Source: Actinomycetospora endophytica
Lineage (GTDB): Bacteria > Actinomycetota > Actinomycetes > Mycobacteriales > Pseudonocardiaceae
Reading direction: 5' to 3'
NCBI RefSeq assembly: GCF_021026375.1
Contig: NZ_JAJNDB010000006.1
Location: forward strand, 62,001-126,000
DNA length: 64,000 nucleotides
The position numbers were made by a program, and so were the translations under genes. Every line of letters begins with the position of its first letter. Position 1 is the first letter of the stretch. The notes below the pieces were generated by a model that searched no databases, was not told the DNA's origin, and saw nothing but the letters and a program-made list of their open reading frames with translations. Below are positions 27,446 through 37,043 of this stretch, piece after piece.

Positions 27446-28914
27446 GACGACGGGTCCGTCGTCGGCTCCCCGAGTCCCGCCACCTGCTGCGCGGCCGCCG
27501 CGAACGCGTCCCCCCGCGCGGCGTAGTCGCGGAACATGTCCATCGAGGCCGCCGCCGGCGCCAGCAGCACGACGTCGCCGGGATGGGCCATCGAGGCGGC
27601 GGCGTGCGCCGCCCGCGTCATGGGATCGGGCATCGAGGGCGTCATCGGGCCATCGTCACCCCCGCCGACGTCCACGACCGGCACCTCGGGCGCGTGTCGG
27701 GCCAGCGCGGCCAGGATCGCGGCCCGGTCGACGCCGAGGACGACCACCCCGGCCAGCCTCCCGCGGTGGGCGAGCACCAGGTCGTCGACCTGCGCCCCCT
27801 TGAGCATCCCGCCGGCCAGCCACACCACGCGGTCGTGCGCGGCGAGCGAGGCCGCCGCGGCGTGCGGGTTGGTGGCCTTCGAGTCGTCGTACCAGCGGAT
27901 CCCGTTCGACTCCGCGACGACGGCGCCGCGGTGCGCACCCGGGGAGTAGGCCCGCAGCCCGGCCGCGACGGCCTCGGCGGGCACCCCGTGCGCCCGGGCG
28001 AGCGCGGCGGCGGCCAGCGCGTTCGCCTCCCCCGGCGGGCCGGGCGGGGCGACGTCGTCCAGACCCGCGAGCACGGTGCCGTACCGGGCCCCGTCGTCGG
28101 CGAAGGCGCGGTCGAGCAGCAGGCCCTGGCCGCGCTCGGTGACGATGCCGAGCTCCCCGGGCCCCGGCTCGCCGCGGGTGAACCCCACGTGGACCGGGGC
28201 CGGGGCGTCGCGCAGCAGGCCGGCGGCGCGCTCGTCGTCAAGACCCGCGACCGCGACCCCGCCCCGCAGCAGCCGCGCCTTCGCGCCTGCGTAGGCGGCC
28301 ATCGAGCCGTGCCAGTCGATGTGGTCGTCGGCGACGTTGAGCACCGCGCCCGCGAACGGCCGGATCGACGGGGACCACTCGAGCTGGAAGCTGGAGAGCT
28401 CGACGGCGAGCACCCGGTGCCCGGCGCGCAGCGCGTCGACGATCGGCAGGCCGATGTTCCCGCAGGCCACGGCGTCCTGGCCGGCGGCGAGCAGGATCGC
28501 CTCGAGCATCCCCGTCGTCGTGGTCTTGCCGTTCGTCCCGGTGATCGCGAGCCAGCGCGGCGGCCCGTCGGGGCAGACCGCCGGGTCGTCCCCGAGGCGC
28601 CAGGCCAGCTCGGGCTCGCCGATCATCTCGATCCCGGCGGCCTTCGACGCGGTGGCCAGCGGGGAGTCCGGGCGGAAGCCGGGGCTGGTGACGACGAGGT
28701 CGCAGCCCTCGGGCAGCGTCGTGAGGTCGGTGGTGGCGGCGACCTTCCGGTCGCCCAGGGTCGCGAGCTGGGCCGGGTCGCCGTCGGCGACCGTGACCGT
28801 GGCACCGAGGTCGAGCAGCACGTCGACGACGGAGGCCCCGGTGCGGCGCGCCCCGGCCACCAGCACGTGCGCGCCCGCGAGACGGGCGGGGGTCGGCGGT
28901 TCGATCGTGCTCAC
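27442..28914 (-). CDS. murD: UDP-MurNAc-L-Ala--D-Glu ligase MurD
   Basis: Mur ligase adding D-glutamate, 490 residues from GTG 28914, which overlaps the mraY stop by 4 nt. The N-terminal Rossmann-like domain starts [38 protein letters not shown] is the ATP loop, [16 protein letters not shown] the metal/UDP region, and [17 protein letters not shown] the C-terminal MurD signature with the DSKATN motif. A mildly unusual Met/Pro-rich segment ([16 protein letters not shown]) lies close to the C-terminus. Confidence 0.97.
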   Translation of the reverse strand: MSTIEPPTPARLAGAHVLVAGARRTGASVVDVLLDLGATVTVADGDPAQLATLGDRKVAATTDLTTLPEGCDLVVTSPGFRPDSPLATASKAAGIEMIGEPELAWRLGDDPAVCPDGPPRWLAITGTNGKTTTTGMLEAILLAAGQDAVACGNIGLPIVDALRAGHRVLAVELSSFQLEWSPSIRPFAGAVLNVADDHIDWHGSMAAYAGAKARLLRGGVAVAGLDDERAAGLLRDAPAPVHVGFTRGEPGPGELGIVTERGQGLLLDRAFADDGARYGTVLAGLDDVAPPGPPGEANALAAAALARAHGVPAEAVAAGLRAYSPGAHRGAVVAESNGIRWYDDSKATNPHAAAASLAAHDRVVWLAGGMLKGAQVDDLVLAHRGRLAGVVVLGVDRAAILAALARHAPEVPVVDVGGGDDGPMTPSMPDPMTRAAHAAASMAHPGDVVLLAPAAASMDMFRDYAARGDAFAAAAQQVAGLGEPTTDPSS

Positions 28915-29978
28915 CCGCCCGACGCGGCGAGCCACTCGCTGTAGAACAGGCCGACGCCCAGCGCGCAGCAGATCGCCGCGAGCAGCCAGAAGCGGATGAT
29001 CACGGTGGTCTCCGCCCATCCGGCCAGCTCGAAGTGGTGGTGGAACGGGGCCATCCGGAACAGTCGGCGCCGCGTCGTCCGGAACACCGCGACCTGCAGC
29101 ACCACCGAGAGCGCCTCGACGACGAACACCCCGCCGAGGACCACCAGCAGCAGCTCGGTGCGGGTGACCATCGCGAGCCCCGCGAACAGACCGCCGAGGG
29201 CGAGCGAGCCGGTGTCGCCCATGAAGATGCGGGCCGGCGCGGCGTTCCACCACAGGAACCCGATGCACGCCCCCATGCCCGCGGCCGCCACGAGCGTGAT
29301 GTCCAGCGGGTCGCGGACCTGGTAGCAGCCGGCCTCGATCGCGGTGCCGCAGGCGTTGCGGAACTGCCAGAACGAGACGATGAGGTAGGTCGCGAGCACC
29401 ATCGCCGAGATGCCCGCGGCCAGCCCGTCGAGCCCGTCCGTGAGGTTCACCGCGTTCGAGGCCGCCGTGACGATCAGGTAGCAGAACAGGATGAACCCGA
29501 CGCTGCCGAAGCCGACCACCGCGATGTCCCGGACGAACGACAGGTTCGTCGAGGCCGGGGTGAGGCCCTGCTCGTCGGCGAACTGCAGCGCGAGCGTCCC
29601 GAAGATCACGGCGGTGACCAGCTGGCCGACCAGCTTGGCGGTCTTGTTCAGCCCGAGGTTGCGCTGCCGCCGGATCTTGATGAAGTCGTCGAGGAACCCG
29701 ACGATCCCCAGCGAGGTCATGAGCAGCAGCACGAGCAGGCCGGACACCGAGATCGAGACGTCGGCCGCGAGGTGCGAGACGAGGTAGCCGACCCAGATGG
29801 CGACGAGGATCGCGACCCCGCCCATCGTCGGGGTGCCCCGCTTGCCCTGGTGGCTCTGCGGGCCCTCCTCGCGGATCTCCTGCCCGAAGCCCTGCTTGAT
29901 GAACAGCCGGATCACGTACGGCGTCAGCAGGATCGACACCGCGAGCGCGACCCCGGCCGCGACGAGTACACCCTTCAT
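28911..29978 (-). CDS. mraY: Phospho-MurNAc-pentapeptide translocase MraY
   Basis: Integral membrane enzyme that makes lipid I from UDP-MurNAc-pentapeptide and decaprenyl phosphate. It has 355 residues with ten hydrophobic segments. Family signatures are [35 protein letters not shown] (catalytic aspartates), [27 protein letters not shown] and the His-rich loop [15 protein letters not shown]. The ATG overlaps the murF stop (ATGA). Confidence 0.98.
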   Translation of the reverse strand: MKGVLVAAGVALAVSILLTPYVIRLFIKQGFGQEIREEGPQSHQGKRGTPTMGGVAILVAIWVGYLVSHLAADVSISVSGLLVLLLMTSLGIVGFLDDFIKIRRQRNLGLNKTAKLVGQLVTAVIFGTLALQFADEQGLTPASTNLSFVRDIAVVGFGSVGFILFCYLIVTAASNAVNLTDGLDGLAAGISAMVLATYLIVSFWQFRNACGTAIEAGCYQVRDPLDITLVAAAGMGACIGFLWWNAAPARIFMGDTGSLALGGLFAGLAMVTRTELLLVVLGGVFVVEALSVVLQVAVFRTTRRRLFRMAPFHHHFELAGWAETTVIIRFWLLAAICCALGVGLFYSEWLAASGG

Positions 29979-31423
29979 CGGGTCGGCCCCCCGTCCAGGA
30001 GCGCCTGCGCGACGGACTCCAGCCCGGCCGAGCGGCTCGCCTTGACCAGCACGACGTCCCCGGGCCCGGCGTCGAGCGCGGCCACCGCGGCGGCGGCGTC
30101 GGGCACCAGGTCGGAGGCGAGCCCGGCGTCGCGGGCGGCCTCGTGGACGCCCCGCGCGGCCTCGCCGACGACGACGAGCCGGTGCAGGCCGGTGCTCGCG
30201 GCGAGGCGGCCCAGCGCGACGTGCGCGTCGTCCGCGTCCGCGCCGAGCTCGGCCATCGGGCCGAGGACGGCCTTGTGGTTGCCGCCCATGGCGGCGAGGG
30301 TCGTCAGGGCGGCGCGCATCGACTCCGGGTTGGCGTTGTAGGCGTCGTTCAGGACCGTGAGGCCGTCCGCGCGCTCGCCGACCTCCATGCGCCAGCGGCT
30401 GCGCGGCTCGGCCGCATCGAGGGCGTCGGCGACCTGCGCCACCGTCATGCCCGTCGTCTCCAGCGCGATCGCGGCCGCCACCAACGCATTGTCGACCTGG
30501 TGGGCGCCGCGCAGCCGCAGCGCCACGTCGGACTCGCCGGACGCGGTGACCATACGGAACCGCGCGCGGCCGTCGTCGCCGAGGGACTCGTCGACGGCCC
30601 GCACGTCGGCCTCCGGGGCACGGCCGGCGTGCACGACGCGGGCCGTGGTGCGGTGGCGCATCGCGGCGACCACCGGGTCGTCGGCGCCGAGGACGGCCAC
30701 GCCGCCCCGGTCCGCGGCCGGCAGCGCCTCGACCAGCTCACCCTTCGCCGCGGCGATCGCCTCCCGGGAGCCGAACTCCCCGAGGTGCGCGGACCCGACG
30801 TTGAGCACCGCCCCCACCCGCGGCGGCGCGACGCGGCACAGCGCGGCGATGTGGCCGGGCCCGCGGGCGGAGAGCTCGCAGACCAGGTGGCGGGTCGCGG
30901 CGTCGGCGCGCAGCGCGGTCCACGGGTGACCGAGCTCGTTGTTGAAGCTCCCCGGGGGCGCCACGGTGGGGCCGTCGCGCTCGAGCAGGGTCGCGACCAG
31001 GTCCTTGGTCGAGGTCTTGCCCGAGGAGCCGGTGATCCCGACGACGGACAGGCCCCGCGTCGCGACCAGGAGGTCGACGACGTGGCGGGCGAGGATCTGC
31101 AGCGCGGTCAGCACCGCGGCGCCCGACCCGTCGTGGTCGGCCTCGAGGACGTAGCTGCCGTGCTCACCCGGCGTCGGGTCGACGATCACCGCGGGCGCGT
31201 CGACCTCGCGCGCGGCGAGCACCCCCGCGGCGCCCCGGGCGACGGCGGTGGCCGCGAAGTCGTGGCCGTCCACGCGCTCGCCGGGCAGGGCCACGAACAG
31301 GCCGCCGGGGCCGACTGCACGACTGTCGAACTCGACCGTGCCGGTGACGCGCTCGTCCCCGGTCGCCCGGTGCAGCCGCCCGCCGACGAGGCGCGCGAGC
31401 TCGGCGAGGGTCTCCACGATCAC
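29975..31423 (-). CDS. murF: UDP-MurNAc-tripeptide--D-Ala-D-Ala ligase MurF
   Basis: Final Mur ligase, 482 residues from GTG 31423 (GTGA overlap with murE). The N-terminal domain includes [38 protein letters not shown] is the ATP loop, [13 protein letters not shown] and [20 protein letters not shown] are MurF-specific, and [16 protein letters not shown] is the C-terminal signature. It is part of the same coupled string as murE and mraY. Confidence 0.97.
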   Translation of the reverse strand: MIVETLAELARLVGGRLHRATGDERVTGTVEFDSRAVGPGGLFVALPGERVDGHDFAATAVARGAAGVLAAREVDAPAVIVDPTPGEHGSYVLEADHDGSGAAVLTALQILARHVVDLLVATRGLSVVGITGSSGKTSTKDLVATLLERDGPTVAPPGSFNNELGHPWTALRADAATRHLVCELSARGPGHIAALCRVAPPRVGAVLNVGSAHLGEFGSREAIAAAKGELVEALPAADRGGVAVLGADDPVVAAMRHRTTARVVHAGRAPEADVRAVDESLGDDGRARFRMVTASGESDVALRLRGAHQVDNALVAAAIALETTGMTVAQVADALDAAEPRSRWRMEVGERADGLTVLNDAYNANPESMRAALTTLAAMGGNHKAVLGPMAELGADADDAHVALGRLAASTGLHRLVVVGEAARGVHEAARDAGLASDLVPDAAAAVAALDAGPGDVVLVKASRSAGLESVAQALLDGGPTR

Positions 31424-33051
31424 GCAGGGTCCTCCGGGATGGACTGGTCGGTCATGGTCGAACGCAGGGCGGCGTGGACCTCGTCGACGTCGGAGAAGGG
31501 CAGCACCTCGGCGCCGACCTTCTGGCCCGGCTCGTGACCCTTGCCGGCGACGACGACCACGTCGCCCGGGCGCGCCGCGGCGATCGCGGCCCGGATCGCG
31601 GTCCGGCGGTCGCCCTGCTCGGTCACCTTCGCACGTGCGGCGTCGGAGGTGCGCGCCCCGTCCAGCATCGCCGCGCGGATCGCGGCCGGGTCCTCGGTGC
31701 GCGGGTTGTCGTCGGTGATCCACACCAGGTCGGAGAGCTCCGCGGCCAGCGCGCCCATGACGGGCCGCTTCTCGCGGTCGCGGTCGCCGCCGCAGCCGAG
31801 CACGGTGAGCACGCGTCCGGTGCCCTGCGCCCGCAACGTGGTCAGCAGCGCCTCCACGGCGGCCGGTTTGTGGGCGTAGTCCACGACGGCGAGGAAGGGT
31901 TGGCCGACGTCCACGCGCTGCATCCGGCCGGGCACCTGGACCTGTGCGAACCCGGCGGCGAGCCGGGCGGGGTCGAGCCCGGCGGCGGCCCCGCAGGCCA
32001 GCGCGACGAGCGCGTTCGCGACGTTGAACGCCCCGGGCAGGCGCAGTGTCACCGGGAGGTCGAGTCCGTCGGGGCCCTGCGCGTGGAAGGTCTGCGTGCC
32101 GTCGCGGTGGGCATGGACCCCGGTCGCGGTCCAGTCGGCGGGCTGTCCGGTCGCGCTCACCGTCACCGCGTCCGCCCGCGTCGCGAGCCGGTGGCCCCAG
32201 GTGTCGTCGACGCAGACGACGTGCGCCGACGCCCGCCCGTCGAACAGCAGGGCCTTCGCCTCGAAGTAGCCCTCCATCGTGTGGTGGTAGTCCAGGTGCT
32301 CCGCCGAGAGGTTCGTGAAGGCACCCACCGCGAACGTCGTGCCGCCGACCCGGGCCTGGGACAGGGCGTGACTGGAGACCTCCATCGCGGTGTGCGTGAT
32401 CCCCTCCTCGACCATCGCCGCGAACAACGCCTGGAGGTCGGGGGCCTCGGGGGTGGTGAACGCGCTCGGCACGTGGCGACCGCGCATCCGGGTCTCGACG
32501 GTGCCGATGAGCCCCGTCGTCGCGCCGGCCGCCGCGAGGGCCGCCTCGAGCAGGTAGGACGTCGTGGTCTTGCCGCTGGTTCCGGTGACCCCGAGCACCG
32601 CCAGCCGGCGGGTCGGGTCGCCGAAGATCAGTGACGACGCCGGGCCGAGTGCCTCCCGCGCCTGCGGGTGGACCAGGACGGGGACACCGGCCCGGGCGAT
32701 CGCCGGCCGGGTGACCCCGTCGGGGTCGGTCAGGACGGCGGCCGCGCCGCACTCGAGAGCCACGGCGGCGAAGTCCGCGCCGTGGACGTTCGCACCCGGC
32801 AGGGCGGCGAAGAGCTCGCCCGCGACGATGTCCTGGGCCCGCAGGCAGGCGCCGGTGACGGCGACCGTCGGGTCGCCATGGATCTCGGGCGCGGACCCCG
32901 TGGCCTCGGCGATCCGGGCGGCGAGCGCGTCGATCCGGGTCGGGGTGACGTGGCGCGGGCGGATCACGTCGGGGCCTGCGGGGACGGCGTCCCCGGAGGT
33001 CTCCCCGGCGGTCCGGCTGGGCGCGGGCGGCACGGTCGGAAGGTTACCCAT
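31420..33051 (-). CDS. murE: UDP-MurNAc-L-Ala-D-Glu--meso-DAP ligase MurE
   Basis: Adds meso-diaminopimelate to the stem peptide. From ATG 33051 the protein has 543 residues, longer than average because of an N-terminal Pro/Ala extension of about 35. VTGTSGKTTTSYLLEAAL is the ATP loop, TTPEAPDLQALFAAMVEEG and AMEVSSHALSQARV the substrate region, and NLSAEHLDYHHTMEGYFEAK the Mur signature. DDNPRTEDP carries the DNPR motif that selects meso-DAP over lysine, fitting a DAP-type wall. The start codon overlaps the end of the TetR gene by 8 nt, so TetR transcripts can run into murE. Confidence 0.97.
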   Translation of the reverse strand: MGNLPTVPPAPSRTAGETSGDAVPAGPDVIRPRHVTPTRIDALAARIAEATGSAPEIHGDPTVAVTGACLRAQDIVAGELFAALPGANVHGADFAAVALECGAAAVLTDPDGVTRPAIARAGVPVLVHPQAREALGPASSLIFGDPTRRLAVLGVTGTSGKTTTSYLLEAALAAAGATTGLIGTVETRMRGRHVPSAFTTPEAPDLQALFAAMVEEGITHTAMEVSSHALSQARVGGTTFAVGAFTNLSAEHLDYHHTMEGYFEAKALLFDGRASAHVVCVDDTWGHRLATRADAVTVSATGQPADWTATGVHAHRDGTQTFHAQGPDGLDLPVTLRLPGAFNVANALVALACGAAAGLDPARLAAGFAQVQVPGRMQRVDVGQPFLAVVDYAHKPAAVEALLTTLRAQGTGRVLTVLGCGGDRDREKRPVMGALAAELSDLVWITDDNPRTEDPAAIRAAMLDGARTSDAARAKVTEQGDRRTAIRAAIAAARPGDVVVVAGKGHEPGQKVGAEVLPFSDVDEVHAALRSTMTDQSIPEDPA

Positions 33052-33700
33052 CGTCCCGATCGCCACCGTCCGCGCCCTCCACCGCGCGTCGCCCCGTCGA
33101 GAGGGTCCGCAGGTGTGCCTCGACGGCGGCCCCGGTGCGGTGGTCGTCGCCGGTCGCGAGCAGGTCGAGCAGGGCGCCACGCAGGACCGCGAGCAGCAGT
33201 GCGCGCTCGGCGGCACCGTCGGTCGTGCCCACCCGCGAGGAGGGCTGGTGGGCGGCGAGCAGCAGGTCCCAGTCGGTGACGGTGTCCTCGGCGAACCCCT
33301 CCCAGGGGCCGGGCTCACCGATCACGGAGCGGCTGTAGGCCTCCAGCCAGAGCCGCAGCAGCGGGCGGTGCTCGTGCGCGGCGAGCCACCGCCACACCCC
33401 GCGGGCGACGACGTCCAGCCCGGCGTCGTCGGGGAGGTCCTCGAGCACGCGGAGCTGGTCGGCCCGCGAGCGCCCGAGCAGCGCCCGGACGAGCCCGTCC
33501 TTGCTCCCGAAGAGGTAGAGCAGCACGCGGGGGCTGGACCCGATCGCCTCCGCGAGCGGGCGCAGCGACATGTCCGCGAGCCCGTGCGCGAGCACCCACC
33601 CGTAGGCGGCGTCGAGCAGCTCGCGCCGCCGCGCGGAGCCCTCGCCCGGGCCGGCCGCCTCGTCCGTGCCCGTCGGGGAATCGGTCGCCGTCACGCGCAC
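33044..33700 (-). CDS. TetR-family transcriptional regulator
   Basis: A TetR-type repressor of about 218 residues. The helix-turn-helix domain is RRRELLDAAYGWVLAHGLAD, MSLRPLAEAIGSSPRVLLYLF and GSKDGLVRALL (about residues 25-80), followed by a helical ligand domain. Start choice is uncertain: GTG at 33700 or 33694 both leave the operator palindrome (33707-33734) upstream, while the frame stays open through it. It is divergent from the GNAT gene and its stop lies inside the murE start region (ATGGGTAA). Autorepression together with control of the acetyltransferase is the simple reading. M. tuberculosis also has TetR remnants (Rv2160c) in the murE-pbpB interval, as I recall. Confidence 0.88.
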   Translation of the reverse strand: MRVTATDSPTGTDEAAGPGEGSARRRELLDAAYGWVLAHGLADMSLRPLAEAIGSSPRVLLYLFGSKDGLVRALLGRSRADQLRVLEDLPDDAGLDVVARGVWRWLAAHEHRPLLRLWLEAYSRSVIGEPGPWEGFAEDTVTDWDLLLAAHQPSSRVGTTDGAAERALLLAVLRGALLDLLATGDDHRTGAAVEAHLRTLSTGRRAVEGADGGDRDDG

Positions 33701-33706
33701 AGTGTG

Positions 33707-33734
33707 CTTCACTGAAACAGTCGTTTCAGTGAAG
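33707..33734. promoter_or_regulatory. Perfect 28-bp palindromic operator between TetR and GNAT
   Basis: CTTCACTGAAAC (33707-33718) and GTTTCAGTGAAG (33723-33734) are exact inverted arms around AGTC. This is the typical form of a TetR dimer (or dimer-of-dimers) site. The right arm overlaps the GAAGGGGG ribosome site of the GNAT gene and the left arm abuts the likely TetR start, so bound repressor would block both directions. Confidence 0.85.
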
Positions 33735-33746
33735 GGGGCGTGTGTC

Positions 33747-34223
33747 ATGGCTGACGTCGTGGTCCGGGACGCGGACCGCCCCGGGGACCTGGGCTGGCTG
33801 CTGATGGCCCACGGGGAGCTCTACGCGGCCGAGTTCGGGTGGTCGGTGGAGGCGGTGACAGCGCGGATCGTGGCCGACTTCCTGGCCTCCGACGGCGACG
33901 GGCTCTCCGGCTGGGTCGCGGAGCTCGACGGGGCGCGGGTGGGCGCGGTGCTGTGCACCCTCGACGACGCGCAGACGGCCCGGCTGCGGACGCTGATCGT
34001 CGACCCCGCCGCCCGCGGGACCGGCGTCGGCCGGGCACTGGTCGAGCGGTGCGTCGCGTTCGCCCGGGACGCCGGGTTCGCCCGCCTGGTGCTCTGGACC
34101 AACGAGCCGCTCGCCGCGGCCCGCCGGATCTACCTGGCGGCCGGGTTCGAGCTGGTCGACGAGCAGCCGCACAGCGAGTTCGGCGACGAGCTGCTGGGGC
34201 AGTCGTACGTGTTGGCGCTGTAG
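33747..34223 (+). CDS. GNAT-family N-acetyltransferase
   Basis: A 158-residue single-domain acetyltransferase starting at ATG 33747, with GAAGGGGG 8 nt upstream. The acetyl-CoA loop is LIVDPAARGTGVGRALVERC (about residues 92-111), followed by ARLVLWTNEPLAAARRIYLAAGFE. N-terminal AHGELYAAEFGWS resembles the sensor/acetyltransferase part of MarR-GNAT fusion proteins, where the partner would be a regulator; here the regulator is a separate divergent TetR. The only plus-strand gene in the dcw cluster, it converges on ftsI with a hairpin between. The substrate is unknown; resistance or small-molecule detoxification is plausible. Confidence 0.88.
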   Translation: MADVVVRDADRPGDLGWLLMAHGELYAAEFGWSVEAVTARIVADFLASDGDGLSGWVAELDGARVGAVLCTLDDAQTARLRTLIVDPAARGTGVGRALVERCVAFARDAGFARLVLWTNEPLAAARRIYLAAGFELVDEQPHSEFGDELLGQSYVLAL

Positions 34224-34238
34224 CCGCCCATCCCCTGA

Positions 34239-34293
34239 TGGGACGAACGACTCGTTCGTGGCGTCTACGTGCACGAACGAGTCGTTCGTCCCA
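34239..34293. terminator. 22-bp inverted repeat between convergent GNAT and ftsI
   Basis: Arms at 34239-34260 and 34272-34293 are perfect complements with an 11-nt loop. Each arm is itself palindromic around ACGAACGACTCGTTCGT-like sequence, so one long or two short hairpins can form. It is placed 15 bp after the GNAT stop and 6 bp from the ftsI stop. A bidirectional T-less terminator is the likely role; a similar ACGAACG-rich hairpin lies at 63612-63661. Confidence 0.75.
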
Positions 34294-34299
34294 CCTGGG

Positions 34300-36240
34300 T
34301 CAGGGCGTCAGCTGCAGCGGCACCACCCGCGGCGGGGCGGTCGAGACCGGCACGTTGCCGTGCGCCGCGAGGTAGGTCGAGATGTCGTGGAACAGCGGCG
34401 CGGCCGAGTCCCCGCCGGGCGGCGCGTCGAGCATCAGCGCGACGACGTAGCGGGGGTTCTCGGCCGGGAACATGCCCGCGAACGTGATCCAGTAGGTCGA
34501 CTTCGCATAGCAGCCACAGCCCGGGTCCACCTGCTGGGCGGTCCCGGTCTTGCCGGCCACCGGGTAGCCGTCCATCGCGGCCTTCGCCCCGGTGCCCTCG
34601 TTCGGGCTCTTCGCGTTCTGGGTGACCGACTGCAGCATCTGGCGCAGCGTCTGCGCGGTCTGCGGCGACATCGCGCGGATCCCGGCCGGCTGGGGCGTGG
34701 GCGTGCGCACCCCGTCCGGCCCGACCGTCGCCGAGATCACCCGGGGCGGGACGCGGACCCCGTCGTTGGCGACCGCCTGGTAGATGCTCGCCATCTGCAG
34801 CGTCGTCATCGACAGGCCCTGGCCGATCGGCAGGTTGCCGAACGTCGACCCCGACCAGTCCTTGCGCGGCGGCACCGACCCGGGGCTCTCGCCCGGGAGC
34901 TCGACGCCGGTCCGGGTGCCGACGCCGAGGCTGGACAGCATCGCCGCGAACCGGTCCGGTCCCAGCTTCTGGGCGGTCATCAGCGTCCCGACGTTGGACG
35001 ACTTGCCGAGGATGCCGTTCATCGTCAGCGCCACGGTGCCGTGCACCCAGGCGTCGTTGATCGTGCGGTCGGCGACCTTGATGCTGCCCGGGACCTCGAG
35101 GACGTCCTCCGGCTTGATCAGTCCGGCGTCGAGGGCCCCGGCGAAGGTGACCACCTTGTTCACCGAGCCGGGCTCGAACGGCGAGGTGACTGCGGCGTCG
35201 CCCTGCGCGGGCGCCCCGCCCGCGGCGCTGTTGGCCAGCGAGAGGATCTGCCCGGTCTTCGCGTCGAGGACGACGGCGCTGCCGTCCTTCGCGCCGGTCC
35301 TCGCCACGTAGGCGGAGAGCTTCTGCTGCACGGTGTACTGCAGGTCGGAGTCGATGCTGAGCACGACGTCGCGCCCGGCCTGCGCGGGCTGCTCGGCCCG
35401 GGTGCTGCCGGGGATGACGGCGTCGCTGCCCTCGGCGGTGTCGACCACGCGGTACCCGTCGGAGCCCGCGAGGATCTTGTCCTCGGCGCTCTCCAGCCCG
35501 ACGTTGCCGTTGACCCGGCCCTTGTCGATGCTCCACGACGCGCTGCCGACGACGGAGCCGCCGACGTCGCCCGCCGGGTACTGGCGCGACTCCCGGTCCT
35601 CGGCGGAGATCTCCGGAAACTGGTCCTGGATGGTGCGCGCCGCCGTCGGGTCGACCAGCGGGGCGAGCACGACGTAGCTCTTGTCGCTCATCAGCGACTG
35701 GAACAGCGCGAGGGGGTCGGCGTGCAGGATCGCCGCCATCCCCTGGGCGATCTGGGCCTTGCGCTGGTCCGGGGTCGGGGTGCCGGGCACGTTGCGGACC
35801 TCGGGCTTGGACCAGTCGGAGGTGATCCGGCGCGGGTTCGCGGTGAGCGCCTTCGCCTCGACCGAGAACGCCAGCGGGGTGCCGTTGCGGTCGAGGATCG
35901 CGCCGCGCTCGGCGGGGATGACCAGCTTCGTCATGCGCTGCTTGGCGGCGTCGGCGGCGAGCGAGCTCGCGCTGAGCGCCTGCACCTCGACGAGCTTGCC
36001 CGCGGCGACGAGCAGCAGGACGACGAGCAGGATCCGCCCGAGCCGCAGCCGGCGGCGGGGGTCGGGCGGGGTGGGGGCGCGTCGCGCCTTCGGCGGAGGT
36101 CCGGGCGGCGGGCCCGGACGACGAGGCGGTCCCGGGTTCGGCGCGGGCCTGCGGGGTCCCGGCGCGGCCTGTCCCGAGCGGTCGCCCCGCCCGCCCTGCC
36201 GTGACGGCGGGCGGGTGAGCGTCGCGGGCAGGCGCGCCAT
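34300..36240 (-). CDS. ftsI: Septal transpeptidase FtsI (PBP3/PbpB)
   Basis: Class B penicillin-binding protein, partner of FtsW. From ATG 36240 (TGATG overlap with ftsL) it has 646 residues. A Pro/Arg-rich cytosolic tail of about 65 residues precedes the single anchor RILLVVLLLVAAGKLVEV. The dimerisation/pedestal domain begins with IPAERGAILDRNGTPLA. The transpeptidase motifs are SVNK within SPFEPGSVNKVVTFAG (nucleophile Ser), SSN in LGKSSNVGTLM and KTG in VAGKTGTAQQVDP. A cysteine pair DPGCGCYAK follows the KTG motif and could form a disulfide. The C-terminus lacks PASTA domains, as in mycobacterial PbpB. Confidence 0.97.
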   Translation of the reverse strand: MARLPATLTRPPSRQGGRGDRSGQAAPGPRRPAPNPGPPRRPGPPPGPPPKARRAPTPPDPRRRLRLGRILLVVLLLVAAGKLVEVQALSASSLAADAAKQRMTKLVIPAERGAILDRNGTPLAFSVEAKALTANPRRITSDWSKPEVRNVPGTPTPDQRKAQIAQGMAAILHADPLALFQSLMSDKSYVVLAPLVDPTAARTIQDQFPEISAEDRESRQYPAGDVGGSVVGSASWSIDKGRVNGNVGLESAEDKILAGSDGYRVVDTAEGSDAVIPGSTRAEQPAQAGRDVVLSIDSDLQYTVQQKLSAYVARTGAKDGSAVVLDAKTGQILSLANSAAGGAPAQGDAAVTSPFEPGSVNKVVTFAGALDAGLIKPEDVLEVPGSIKVADRTINDAWVHGTVALTMNGILGKSSNVGTLMTAQKLGPDRFAAMLSSLGVGTRTGVELPGESPGSVPPRKDWSGSTFGNLPIGQGLSMTTLQMASIYQAVANDGVRVPPRVISATVGPDGVRTPTPQPAGIRAMSPQTAQTLRQMLQSVTQNAKSPNEGTGAKAAMDGYPVAGKTGTAQQVDPGCGCYAKSTYWITFAGMFPAENPRYVVALMLDAPPGGDSAAPLFHDISTYLAAHGNVPVSTAPPRVVPLQLTP

Positions 36241-37043
36241 CAACGGCCTCCTGGGGTCGCGGGGGTCGTCGGGCCGGGCTTCGGTTTGGGCGTCGGGGCG
36301 GGCGTGGGGCTCGCGGCCGGGGCCGGCGTGGGGCTTGCGGCCGGGCTGGTGACGGGTCCCGGGGACGACGCCGGGGCGGTGCCGGTCGCCGCGGCGCCCG
36401 CGGGTGCCGGGGCGAGGACGCCGCCGGTGGAGGCCTGGACACCGGAGCGCGGGTCGTTCGCGAGCGCCTCCGGGTCCGGCGACCCGGCCGCGGCGCCGGG
36501 GGTGCCGGGCGCCGACGCGGCGGCCGGCGAGGGCGGCGGAGCGGCCGCCCGGGCCTTGGCCGGCGTCCCGACGACCTGCGAGGAGCCGTCCGGGTGCACG
36601 AGGATCACCGCGGGCACACCGGCCGGGACCATCCCGATCCGCTCGGCGGCCGCCGCGAGCGCGGGCGCGGACTGCATCGCGGCGACATCGCGGTGCAGCC
36701 GCTCGACCTCCTCGGAGCGGTCACGGGTGGCCTGGCGGGCGGAGTCGAGCCGGTAGGAGTCGGCCGCGGCCGCGGTGGAGAGCCAGAGGGTCGCGACGAG
36801 TCCGGTCGTGAGCAGCACCATGATCAGCAGCACGAACGGCGCGGTGCCGCCGGAGGCGTCGGCGACCTCCTCGACCCGGGCGCGCGCCCGCGAGGCCGTG
36901 GCCCGCGAGCCGCCGCGGGTCGTCGACGCGCCCCGACCCGACGTCGTACCCGTCGTCGTGCCCGCCGCCCGGGACCTCGTGGCCGGTTCGGGCCGTCCGC
37001 GTTCGGCGGTCCGTGTCCCGCGTTCGAGCGTGCTCGAGCTCAT
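36240..37043 (-). CDS. ftsL: FtsL-like divisome protein
   Basis: Bitopic protein in the FtsL position, 267 residues. A roughly 68-residue Arg/Thr/Gly-rich cytosolic tail precedes one membrane helix ([22 protein letters not shown] without a break). A short leucine-zipper-like extracellular coiled coil follows ([20 protein letters not shown]), then [17 protein letters not shown]. The last about 110 residues are a Pro/Ala/Thr low-complexity tail with PTPAPAASP repeats, longer than in E. coli FtsL (121 residues total) and similar in style to Rv2164c. Start and stop overlap rsmH and ftsI. Confidence 0.88.
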   Translation of the reverse strand: MSSSTLERGTRTAERGRPEPATRSRAAGTTTGTTSGRGASTTRGGSRATASRARARVEEVADASGGTAPFVLLIMVLLTTGLVATLWLSTAAAADSYRLDSARQATRDRSEEVERLHRDVAAMQSAPALAAAAERIGMVPAGVPAVILVHPDGSSQVVGTPAKARAAAPPPSPAAASAPGTPGAAAGSPDPEALANDPRSGVQASTGGVLAPAPAGAAATGTAPASSPGPVTSPAASPTPAPAASPTPAPTPKPKPGPTTPATPGGR

